This document shows positions 1-5,888 of a stretch of 8,282 bases of DNA, piece after piece. The DNA comes from Acidobacteriota bacterium (GTDB taxonomy: Bacteria > Acidobacteriota > Terriglobia > Terriglobales > Acidobacteriaceae): positions 1-8,282 of the forward strand of contig JAJXXG010001243.1 in assembly GCA_021781255.1 (NCBI GenBank), in the 5' to 3' direction. Below the pieces are notes generated by a model, which was not told the origin of the DNA, made no database searches, and worked only from the letters and a program-made list of their open reading frames with translations. The first letter of the stretch is position 1. Every line of letters begins with the position of its first letter. Position numbers and translations under genes: made by a program.

Positions 1-216
1 TGAATCCTGAATCAAGCCCGCAAAGGGCTCCGAGCCGTCTCCTGCCGTTGGTCCAGCGAAGCTGTACAGCGGAGTTTCGGTTTGCGCCTGAATCACGCGC
101 GGCGCGAAGCCCAGCAGCAGCAGCGAGGCCAGGCCCAGAGCCAGGCCAGGCGCAACCCGCAGCCGCTTGCGCAGATTTGCGCTCGCTTCCATTGCCGTCT
201 CTCGCCAACCCCGCAT
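1..216 (-). CDS. N-terminus of a secreted GloVer-repeat protein (runs off the left edge)
   Basis: The reverse strand reads 72 codons without a stop to the window edge. Residues 11-21 are basic (NLRKRLR), residues 22-38 are a hydrophobic core rich in Leu, Ala and Gly, and a likely signal-peptidase site follows IQA at residue 44. The mature part begins TETPLYSFAG and continues GDGSEPFAGLIQDS, which matches the first unit of 'choice-of-anchor tandem repeat GloVer-containing' proteins (LYSF...DG..P.AGLI.D), a family abundant in Acidobacteriota and thought to be surface-exposed or secreted. I chose the ATG at 216 because GGAGAGGAGG ends 4 bases before it. ATGs at 192, 234 and 246 are also in frame; 192 has only a weaker GGCGAGAG. 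The gene starts 49 bases after the stop of the secreted hypothetical gene at 266-1240, so the two are probably one transcript. The molecular function of the family is unknown; only the export signal and first repeat are seen here. Confidence 0.72.
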   Translation of the reverse strand, partial: MRGWRETAMEASANLRKRLRVAPGLALGLASLLLLGFAPRVIQAQTETPLYSFAGPTAGDGSEPFAGLIQDS

Positions 217-265
217 ACCGCCTCCTCTCCGCATCGCGCAACCCATGGCTCGCCGCCGCTGGAGA

Positions 266-1240
266 CTACTGGAAGCTGATGGTGACGGAGACGTTGATGG
301 CTTGGCCGGGACTGTACGACACTGGAGCAGGATCCCCATTCAGCCCATCCAGGGCCCTGCCGGTAAACAGGCCGATCGCAACCAGATACGTTCCCGGCGG
401 ATTAGCCCCGTTGCTCAATACCTGGTAGGCACAGTTACTGACTGTCGAGCCAGCGCCGCATGCGCTGAATACGGTCTCCACGTCCGTAACGTTGCCACCG
501 CTCGCTGCAGAAACTGTTACACTTCCGGTTAGCTGAATCTGACCTTGCTGGGTTGTGCCAAAATTGCTCTGAGTCTCAGTGGGTGCGCCTACAGCGAGGT
601 TGGTGGAGCAGTAAGGTTCGCTGTTGGCGATGGCGAACGCGCAAAGTTGCGAAAAGAAGCCGGCTGCTCCCTGCGCATTCGGCGGTGCGGCAATTACGCA
701 TGTAGTCCCTGTGGAGTACGCGCTTGGCGTTGAAACATCCCCGAGGGGTAGACATGGGCCACTTTCTCCAAAAGTGACTGCTCCATAGGAGAGGAAGTAG
801 GTACTCGCGCCGTTTAGCAGCACCGCAATGCTACCTGAGGCATTGTTCCCAGCAATCAAGCTAGCGAGAAATACCGCGCCGTTGGGCTGAATTGAGTTCT
901 CAAACTCTCGGCGCGCAGTGACTGTGCCATCGGGATTCTTCACCTCAATCACCCAATGCCCATGCACCTGGATGCCTTCGTGCGGTCCTCCGGCTGTGTG
1001 CTCGTTCTCCGCAGCCGTTGCAGGCCGGGCTGCGGGCTGCGGATTGGGGACCACAGCCGTCCTTGCCGGTGCGGTCTGCGCTTGAGCCGGCTGAGCCTGG
1101 CCCATTGCGTGCGCCCTCGGCCAGCCCAGACCGAGCAACACCGCCATGCCCAGCAGCAACATGGAGAACCAGCGCAACAAAGTCCATCCAGAAGCAACCC
1201 ACGGTGCAACCGCGGTCGCCCGCTCCACTTGTCCTTGCAT
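266..1240 (-). CDS. Secreted hypothetical protein with HGHW...NPDGT motif, 324 aa
   Basis: No enzyme family is recognised. Start chosen at the ATG at 1240, because GGAGGG lies 5 bases upstream; an in-frame ATG at 1324 has no comparable site. Residues 1-20 form a long N-region, 21-40 are hydrophobic, and AHA at 43-45 is a plausible signal-peptidase I site, so export is likely. Residues 46-88 are a low-complexity Ala/Pro/Gln/Thr linker. Residues 93-115 carry HGHWVIEVKNPDGT followed by a REFEN segment, a motif I associate with secreted acidobacterial hypotheticals. The remainder is Gly/Ser/Thr/Asn-rich, with six Cys (near 163, 181, 200, 211, 261, 270) that could form disulfides outside the cytoplasm. 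It ends in an alternating beta-like stretch (INVSVTISFQ). It precedes the GloVer-type gene on the same strand by 49 bases and is divergent from the regulator at 1499. A surface or matrix role is inference. Confidence 0.8.
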   Translation of the reverse strand: MQGQVERATAVAPWVASGWTLLRWFSMLLLGMAVLLGLGWPRAHAMGQAQPAQAQTAPARTAVVPNPQPAARPATAAENEHTAGGPHEGIQVHGHWVIEVKNPDGTVTARREFENSIQPNGAVFLASLIAGNNASGSIAVLLNGASTYFLSYGAVTFGESGPCLPLGDVSTPSAYSTGTTCVIAAPPNAQGAAGFFSQLCAFAIANSEPYCSTNLAVGAPTETQSNFGTTQQGQIQLTGSVTVSAASGGNVTDVETVFSACGAGSTVSNCAYQVLSNGANPPGTYLVAIGLFTGRALDGLNGDPAPVSYSPGQAINVSVTISFQ

Positions 1241-1498
1241 GAGAACCCTCCGGGAGGGGGCGCGGCCTCGCTGCGTCGTGCCCCCAGGTGGCTGCACTCT
1301 AGAGAGGTCTCTGAAGCGGGTCAATGGACAGAATCTTATTTCTGCCTGAATTTTCTCCAGGCCGCTAACTGACTCATTCGTAATGCGAAAGGTCGCAGTT
1401 TTTCAGCGCAGTTCAATCGTCTCTGTGCTATTGTTGTGCTACTCCGGCGCAGGCCCCCCACTGCGTCGACTGCTCTTCGTTGGGTTTCCGTGACTGCC
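1241..1498. promoter_or_regulatory. Divergent intergenic region between secreted-protein pair and regulator
   Basis: These 258 bases separate two divergent start codons and must hold at least the promoter of the leftward pair. I see no convincing sigma-70 promoter on either strand. A direct repeat CGCAGTT occurs at 1394-1400 and 1407-1413 (period 13). Tandem half-sites are the usual target style of OmpR/CadC-type winged-helix proteins, so this is a possible operator for the adjacent regulator, but a 7-base repeat is weak evidence. An inverted repeat CCCTCC/GGAGGG at 1246-1258 includes the ribosome-binding site of the leftward gene, but its one-base centre makes a stable hairpin unlikely. Confidence 0.3.
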
Positions 1499-3934
1499 AT
1501 GGCAGCTCCGAATGCATCTGTTGAGGGAAGTCTCCGATTTGGGCCCTTCACGCTTGATCTCCGCTCGGGCGATGTGAGCCGCAATGGGCGTCCGATTCGC
1601 CTGCAGGAAAAGCCGCGCAGTCTTTTGCTCGCGCTGGCCGAGCGGCCCGGGGAGCTGATGACCCGCACCGAGTTGCATCAGCGCCTGTGGCCCAACGACA
1701 CCTTTGTGGACTTTGAAGATGGCCTGAACGCGGCGATGAGCAAGCTGCGGGAAGCTCTGAACGATGATCCCCAATCGCCCCGCTTCATTGAGACGGTCCG
1801 AGGCCGCGGCTATCGACTGCTCGGCCCCGTAGAGTTCCTTGCCCCCTCGGCGAAGCCGGATGCCGAGCACGCAACGCCTGCCGCCGCTCAATCTGCGGAT
1901 TCCGGCCCAATGCCGATCGAAGATGCCGTCCGTCCCAGTCCCGCGCAGACTCGCGCATGGGGCGGCCTGTGGAGGTGGAGCCTCATCCTCGCTTGTGTGG
2001 TGGCTGCCGGCGCAGTCGGCCTCTGGTACTGGCTCTCCCATGGCCGCCCGGTCCTTTCCTTCAGTCCGCAGAATGTGGTTCTCATCGGCGATTTCGACAA
2101 CGAGACAGGGGACCCACGCTTTGACAATGCGCTCGGCACTGCCTTCGAGGTGAGCTTCGCTCAGTCCCGTTACGTCAACGTCTATTCGCACCTGCAGGCA
2201 TCCGCTGCCCTGCGCCTGATGGCGCGGAAGCCGGATGAGCGGATCACTCCTCTCACTGCACGCGATATCTGCCTGCGCGAGAACATCCCCGCCCTCGTAA
2301 CGCCCGGAATCACCCGCGCGGGCAGCGAATATCGCGTGACTGCGGAACTCATTGATCCCAGCACTGGCAATGCCGTCCGGACGTACTCCGAGACAGCGCA
2401 CAGCGAAGGTCAAATCCTTGGCGTTCTGGACACGCTTGCCACCGAGATCCGCCGTGACCTTGGAGAATCCCGCCTGGAAATCCACCGCACCCACCAGCCA
2501 TTGCCAGAAGTGACAACGAAATCCCTGGCAGCCCTTCAGGACTACGCGCAGGGCTCGATTCTTTTCGGTCGCGCACGAGCAGAAGATGCGGTCCGCATGT
2601 ACCAGAAGGCCATTCAGATCGATCCCGATTTTGCAATGGCGCATGCAGCCCTGGGTTATGCCTACTACAGCTTCTACCTGAATGAACCCGCACTGGGCGA
2701 AGCGGAGTTCCGGAGGGCATTGGCGCTCTCCGCACACACCACGGACCGCGAACACCAATGGATTGACCTGCGCTGCGCGGAGAGCCAGGGGCGCATCAAG
2801 GATGCCATGGCACTCTACCAAACTTATCTTGAGCAATATCCAGGCGACTGGGTCGCACGTTACAGCTACGCGCGCCTGCTCCGCATGCATGGCCACGCAG
2901 CCGAGTCGGTGCCTGTGTATGAGCAGCTCGCCCACGCGCAGCCAGACGACCCCGGCCTCTACATCGAGCTTGCGACAGCACACGCAAATCTGGCCCAGTG
3001 GTCCCAGGCCGTGCAGGCCTATGAGAAGGCCTATGCACTCGACCCGCACCTGTTATCGATTGGCAGCACGAATCGAGCCTACGGATTCACACTTGTGCAG
3101 CTTGGACAGGGCGAACAGGCAGTCAAGGTGTTTTCCGCTTTGCTTTCCAGTCCCGATACCTATGCCGAAGGCGAGCAATCGCTTGGAGCTCTCGATCTCT
3201 ACCATGGCCAGTATGCAAGCTCGCGGAAGCACTACCAGCTTGCGCTCACACACGCCGCGAGTCCATTCGCACGAGCCCGTGTCCGCTTCATGCTCGCTGC
3301 CATCGCTGCAGGACAAGGCCACCGAGTTGCTGCAGTGAGACTGCTGGACGCAGTCGCCGCTGAGTTGACTTCGATGCCACAGGACATTGCTTACAACGCA
3401 TTAGTCGGACAGGCCTACGCTCGTTATGGCGCGGTGGATAAGGCCCGCAAGCTGCTCAGTGCCATCTCCCCGCGTGTGCACGCGGGAGTGGAGGATGAGG
3501 TTGCCTTTGCCAGTATGCTCCGGGCTGAAGTTGAGGCCGCATCGGGCGATCCCGGCCGGGCACTCACTTTTCTCAAGGCGCCCACAGCTGACGACGATAA
3601 CGATACCAAGGTCATCCTGCGCGAATCGATTGCCCACATCCATCAGCAGATGGGAGATCTCGACGGAGCAATCTACTGGTATGGGCAATGGCTTCAGAAC
3701 GGAGATCAGCCCATTGCCGGTTGGGAACCGGTCGTTCATCTCTTTGAGGCGTATTATGCTTTGGCGGCTGATTACTTGAAACAAGGAAACAATGCAGCGG
3801 CCCAGCATTGGCTCAGCCAACTTTTAAGCCGGTGGAGCAATGCTGACCGAGACCTGCTGCTTCATCAAGAGGCGACCCGGTTGGAAATCAGTGTCAACAA
3901 GGGCAAGCAAGGGAGTCCCTTGAAAAGTCAGTGA
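1499..3934 (+). CDS. Membrane-anchored winged-helix transcriptional regulator with TPR sensor domain, 811 aa
   Basis: One-component regulator of the CadC/ToxR architecture. Residues 13-113 are an OmpR/PhoB-type winged helix: FGPFTLDLRSGDVSRNG, LQEKPRSLLLALAERPGE, the recognition-helix region with TRTELHQRLWP and FVDFEDGLNAAMSKLREAL, then the wing FIETVRGRGYRLLGPVEF. A polar linker (114-155) leads to a single membrane segment at about 159-180 (WSLILACVVAAGAVGLWYWL). Residues 190-330 (NVVLIGDFDNETGDPRFDNAL, ...KPDERITPLTARDIC) match the TolB-like domain common in acidobacterial TPR regulators and Ser/Thr kinases. From about 345 to 780 there are tandem TPR-like helix pairs, for example AVRMYQKAIQIDPDFAMAHA and AVQAYEKAYALDP, suited to protein contacts outside the membrane. 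Start uncertain: GTG at 1436, GTG at 1490 and ATG at 1499 are all in frame, none with a strong Shine-Dalgarno; 1499 starts just before the conserved domain. It is divergent from two exported proteins, which makes them plausible targets. Ligand unknown. Confidence 0.85.
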   Translation: MAAPNASVEGSLRFGPFTLDLRSGDVSRNGRPIRLQEKPRSLLLALAERPGELMTRTELHQRLWPNDTFVDFEDGLNAAMSKLREALNDDPQSPRFIETVRGRGYRLLGPVEFLAPSAKPDAEHATPAAAQSADSGPMPIEDAVRPSPAQTRAWGGLWRWSLILACVVAAGAVGLWYWLSHGRPVLSFSPQNVVLIGDFDNETGDPRFDNALGTAFEVSFAQSRYVNVYSHLQASAALRLMARKPDERITPLTARDICLRENIPALVTPGITRAGSEYRVTAELIDPSTGNAVRTYSETAHSEGQILGVLDTLATEIRRDLGESRLEIHRTHQPLPEVTTKSLAALQDYAQGSILFGRARAEDAVRMYQKAIQIDPDFAMAHAALGYAYYSFYLNEPALGEAEFRRALALSAHTTDREHQWIDLRCAESQGRIKDAMALYQTYLEQYPGDWVARYSYARLLRMHGHAAESVPVYEQLAHAQPDDPGLYIELATAHANLAQWSQAVQAYEKAYALDPHLLSIGSTNRAYGFTLVQLGQGEQAVKVFSALLSSPDTYAEGEQSLGALDLYHGQYASSRKHYQLALTHAASPFARARVRFMLAAIAAGQGHRVAAVRLLDAVAAELTSMPQDIAYNALVGQAYARYGAVDKARKLLSAISPRVHAGVEDEVAFASMLRAEVEAASGDPGRALTFLKAPTADDDNDTKVILRESIAHIHQQMGDLDGAIYWYGQWLQNGDQPIAGWEPVVHLFEAYYALAADYLKQGNNAAAQHWLSQLLSRWSNADRDLLLHQEATRLEISVNKGKQGSPLKSQ

Positions 3935-4593
3935 GGTTTCCAACTACTCTCCAGACTCCCGCAACACGATCGTTTGAGAAGTTGAGGCTCAACTCGAATG
4001 AGCTTCCATACGCTGATTCCCAGACGCTCGTATCAGTCCGCACACGATCACCGTAGCCGCTCTTCAGCGGTGGATGTCCCTTGGGAGCAGAGGCACAGGA
4101 CGAGCGGGGCCATTTCTTCTGCTTTGAACGCATCAATCGTTTGCTGCAGAATCCCGTGACGGCCGCAAGGTAGCCACCGCAGCGCAGACTTTCGGTCAGA
4201 TCGATGGCATCTCCGTACTGCAGGGCACGTGCGCTGCGCGCCTGACGGTGGTCCCGGCATGAAGAAGATTGTAAGTCGGCTTCTGCCTTCGCCGCTCTAC
4301 GCATGTACGTTGCCCGCGCAGTGGTTCAGTCACATTCTCCAGGGATTGACGCACTTCTCGGCCTTCAGTCAGAGGATGACGCGGTATGCGACGGAAGCTG
4401 CGTAGTTGGGGAGCTATTTTCTTCGTGCCCCAGCATTGAGGTCATTGGGCTTGAACTATTTCCCTCGCGCTGGGAAGGCCAGTTGTTGACTGGTCGAATC
4501 ACTGACCGAAGTTTATGTCGCCATTGGCTGTATCACAACGTTTACCTTTTGGCACGGCCGGATCGGGCAGATCCGCCGTTGATTTTGTTGAGG
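3935..4593. other. Gene-poor stretch between regulator and recombinase; no supported gene
   Basis: About 660 bases lie between the regulator stop and the recombinase stop (the two genes converge). Open frames exist on both strands (minus 3894-4304, plus 4303-4704 and minus 4048-4260) but none has a ribosome-binding site, a recognisable domain or consistent codon use, and the first and second run into neighbouring genes antisense. Small hairpins are visible: CCGCT-CTTC-AGCGG at 4057-4070, and CGGATC-GGGCA-GATCCG at 4559-4575, the latter 19 bases past the recombinase stop on its transcript. Neither is followed by a T-run, so intrinsic termination is unproven. The stretch probably marks the seam between chromosomal genes and the accessory segment; eroded coding remnants are possible but I could not identify any. 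Confidence 0.5.
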
Positions 4594-5238
4594 TTAGGCG
4601 GCAGGTTTTTCCATCCCTTTTGTCACACCGATATAAGGATGGGATTCGACGGTTTTCTGAGCGGCGGGCTGCTCGTGGAGCACACGCTGGATCGTGGCCG
4701 TTGAGGCGGAGTGGTTCCTGGCGATCGTGCGGAGGCTCTGCCCCTGTGTACGTTCCAGACGAATCGCTTCCCGGTCAAGGCTGAGCGGAGTGCGGCCGAT
4801 GTGCCGGCCTTCGAGCCTGGCTCGCCGCATGCCGGCACGGACCCGCTCGACGATGAGCGAGCGTTCGAGCTCCGCGATAGCCCCGACGATGACGACGATG
4901 GCCCGGCCCAGCGGGCCACCCGTATCGATCTGCTCGCGGAACGAGATGAACTCGATCTTCAGGTGATTGAGCTCATCGAGCACCTGCAGGAAATGGGTCA
5001 CCGACCGGGCGATGCGGTCGAAGGCCCAGCAGACGACCAGATCGAACCGGCCGCGGCGGGCATCGCGCAGCAGTTCGTCCAGGCCAGGACGTTTAGCCTT
5101 GGCGCCGGAGATCCGGTCGGTGTATTCCCGGACGATCTCGAAGCCGCGCTGGGTAGCCAGCTGACGCAGGTCGTAAAGTTGGGTCTCCGGGTGCTGATCC
5201 ACGCTCGAGACCCGTATGTAAAGAGCGGCGCGCTTCAT
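4594..5238 (-). CDS. Small serine recombinase (resolvase/invertase family), 214 aa
   Basis: Site-specific recombinase that makes double-strand exchanges through a phosphoserine link. The N-terminal catalytic domain begins ALYIRVSSVDQ; S11 matches the catalytic serine of the gamma-delta/Tn3 resolvases and R9 the partner arginine. KRPGLDELL (R50), and FDRIARS with R75 and R78, supply the other conserved arginines. The long E helix follows at about 121-141 (IAELERSLIVERVRAGMRRA), then GRHIGRTP and a C-terminal helix-turn-helix at about 165-188 (GQSLRTIARNHSASTATIQR) for DNA binding. Length and domain order are those of the ~180-200 aa resolvase/invertase class plus a short tail, so it appears intact. 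Its ATG overlaps the stop of the ribbon-helix-helix gene by four bases (ATGA at 5235-5238), implying translational coupling. No transposase of the Tn3 type is present, so it is more likely a stand-alone element or island recombinase than a cointegrate resolvase. Its crossover site was not found. Confidence 0.93.
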   Translation of the reverse strand: MKRAALYIRVSSVDQHPETQLYDLRQLATQRGFEIVREYTDRISGAKAKRPGLDELLRDARRGRFDLVVCWAFDRIARSVTHFLQVLDELNHLKIEFISFREQIDTGGPLGRAIVVIVGAIAELERSLIVERVRAGMRRARLEGRHIGRTPLSLDREAIRLERTQGQSLRTIARNHSASTATIQRVLHEQPAAQKTVESHPYIGVTKGMEKPAA

Positions 5239-5432
5239 CCGCGCCGTCCCTTCGGCTTCTTGGTGGCTGGAGAGTTCTTGTCTACGTAGTCCTGGATGAA
5301 CTCCAGCAGCACATCGGTCATGTTCAGGCCCTGGGCAGCCGTAGCCGCCTTGAAGCGGTTGTGAAGTTCGACTTCGACATTCAAATTCATTCTCTTTACC
5401 TTCGATGGTTCAGCCTTCTTGATTGCACTCAC
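5235..5432 (-). CDS. ParG-like ribbon-helix-helix DNA-binding protein, 65 aa
   Basis: Short basic N-terminal tail (residues 1-14), then a beta-strand with the alternating pattern KRMNLNVEVE, a first helix (ELHNRFKAATAAQG) and a second helix (NMTDVLLEFIQDYVDK), ending in a basic tail. This is the ribbon-helix-helix fold of the ParG plasmid-partition family; members dimerise, insert the two-stranded sheet in the major groove and often repress their own operon. No ParF/ParA ATPase is encoded nearby, so a repressor or recombinase-accessory role is more likely than true partition. The start is unresolved. GTG 5432 lies inside the GGAGGT sequence, which is too close; ATC 5423 would have ideal spacing but is a rare start; ATG 5390 has AAGGT upstream but would remove the basic tail. 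The longest form is given here. The ribosome-binding region lies in a perfect 11-bp inverted repeat. Same strand as, and coupled to, the recombinase. Confidence 0.85.
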   Translation of the reverse strand: MSAIKKAEPSKVKRMNLNVEVELHNRFKAATAAQGLNMTDVLLEFIQDYVDKNSPATKKPKGRRG

Positions 5433-5453
5433 CTCCTCTCTCGGAGGTGAGTG
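5426..5453 (-). promoter_or_regulatory. Perfect 11-bp inverted repeat over the ribosome-binding site of the ribbon-helix-helix gene
   Basis: The plus strand shows CACTCACCTCC (5426-5436), a six-base loop TCTCTC, then GGAGGTGAGTG (5443-5453), a perfect match over 11 pairs. In the leftward transcript the 3' arm contains GGAGGT, the likely Shine-Dalgarno, and would be paired with CCTCC in the 5' arm, closing the ribosome-binding site. In duplex DNA the same arms carry the inverted tetramers ACTC (5427-5430) and GAGT (5449-5452), and a further GAGT sits at 5465-5468. It could therefore be an RNA switch, a protein operator, or both. It lies between the upstream helix-turn-helix gene and the ribbon-helix-helix gene. 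It is not terminator-like, having no T-run on that strand. Confidence 0.6.
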
Positions 5454-5481
5454 TATCCGGTTATGAGTAACGGCCGCTACT

Positions 5482-5772
5482 TCAGCCCCAGGCCTGCCGG
5501 CACAGCAGCACGATCCTGGTCATCAGGGCCCACTCGATATGCAGAGCATCGGCGATGGATTGGAGTTGCTGCCGGGTCTCCGGAAGAGAGGCGCCGGCTT
5601 CGATCGCCGTCCACTCCTCAGCGGTCATGGCAGCCAACGCCGCCGCCTGCTCGATGGAAAGGCCCGCTTTCTCCCGGCCGCTCTCGATGAACCTGCCGAA
5701 GAAGCGGCGCCAGGCTCCCTGGAAGTACTCGTTGTCGGTGGTGGCTGGAAGAAACGCAAATAACATACTCAT
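5482..5772 (-). CDS. XRE-type helix-turn-helix protein, 96 aa
   Basis: Small putative transcriptional regulator. Residues 1-30 hold an unusual conserved-looking leader (FAFLPATTDNEYFQGAW, then RRFFGRFIE). Residues 31-79 fit the five-helix XRE/Cro-C1 domain: REKAGLSIEQAAALAAMTAE, EWTAIEAGASLPETRQQLQ and SIADALHI. The C-terminal tail WALMTRIVLLCRQAWG is hydrophobic and may be a dimer or partner surface. I chose ATG 5772 (AGGAG 10 bases upstream); ATG 5766 is also in frame, and a longer form from 5805 would have to be translated through the AGGAG and the TTGACA. It is the first gene of a leftward cassette: 49 bases to the ribbon-helix-helix gene, then the recombinase. The ACTC boxes across its start suggest repression by the ribbon-helix-helix partner. 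Other small DNA-binding folds are possible, but the helix pattern favours XRE. Confidence 0.72.
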   Translation of the reverse strand: MSMLFAFLPATTDNEYFQGAWRRFFGRFIESGREKAGLSIEQAAALAAMTAEEWTAIEAGASLPETRQQLQSIADALHIEWALMTRIVLLCRQAWG

Positions 5773-5785
5773 GTACTCATTACTC
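5767..5785. promoter_or_regulatory. Array of three ACTC tetramers over the XRE gene start (candidate ParG-type operator)
   Basis: The plus strand reads ACTC at 5767-5770, 5775-5778 and 5782-5785, spaced 8 and 7 bases start to start, with short AT-rich spacers (ATGT, ATT). ParG of plasmid TP228 is known to recognise ACTC tetramers separated by short AT-rich spacers. A ParG-like protein is encoded two genes downstream in the same cassette. The array covers the start codon and the candidate -10, a position suited to autorepression. That this protein binds here is inference. Confidence 0.45.
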
Positions 5786-5805
5786 CTGAACGGCGAACCT
5801 GTCAA
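5777..5805 (-). promoter_or_regulatory. Possible promoter of the helix-turn-helix/recombinase cassette
   Basis: On the minus strand a perfect -35 hexamer TTGACA (5805-5800) is followed by exactly 17 bases and TAATGA (5782-5777), which matches the -10 consensus only in its first two positions. If used, the transcript would begin near the ATG at 5772, giving a very short leader or a leaderless message. The AGGAG at 5787-5783 argues instead for an upstream transcription start, so the two readings compete. The ACTC boxes overlap the candidate -10. Confidence 0.3.
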
Positions 5806-5830
5806 GTCCGCCGGGATCTGAACTGCATGG

Positions 5831-5844
5831 TGAGTATGTACTCA
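5831..5844. promoter_or_regulatory. Palindrome TGAGTA-TG-TACTCA upstream of the cassette
   Basis: A perfect 6-bp inverted repeat with a two-base centre, containing GAGT (5832-5835) and ACTC (5840-5843), in the same tetramer vocabulary as the boxes at 5767-5785. The nine bases ATGTACTCA occur here (5836-5844) and again at 5771-5779. It sits 26 bases upstream of the TTGACA on the minus strand and just before the phage-gene fragment. Likely a second operator or recombination-accessory site; unproven. Confidence 0.4.
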
Positions 5845-5888
5845 GTGCATATTTCTTCCAAAGCCATCATGCGGCTAATTATTCTCAA

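Noticed and set aside
1439..3049. Long minus-strand open frame (536 aa) opposite the TPR regulator
   Set aside because: It is antisense to a gene with clear domains; its translation is Cys/Arg-rich with no recognisable motif. It arises from the codon bias of the real gene.
3894..4304. Minus-strand frame of 136 aa after the regulator
   Set aside because: Starts without a ribosome-binding site and ends antisense inside the regulator's 3' end; no motif recognised.
4559..4575. Hairpin CGGATC-GGGCA-GATCCG downstream of the recombinase as intrinsic terminator
   Set aside because: Position is right but no T-run follows on the transcript strand (GCCGTGCC), so it does not meet the usual terminator pattern.
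4303..4704. Plus-strand frame of 133 aa in the gene-poor stretch
   Set aside because: Its first 80 residues look moderately protein-like, but there is no Shine-Dalgarno, no known domain, and its last third is antisense to the recombinase 3' end. Kept only as a possibility within the gene-poor region.
4711..5289. Plus-strand frame of 192 aa opposite the serine recombinase
   Set aside because: It is the antisense of an intact recombinase with catalytic residues; acidic low-complexity content (PDDDDDGPAQ) without ribosome-binding site.
5235..5432. Antitoxin of a toxin-antitoxin pair (ribbon-helix-helix as CopG/ParD type)
   Set aside because: The coupled partner is a full serine recombinase with catalytic residues, not a toxin, and the sequence pattern is closer to ParG.
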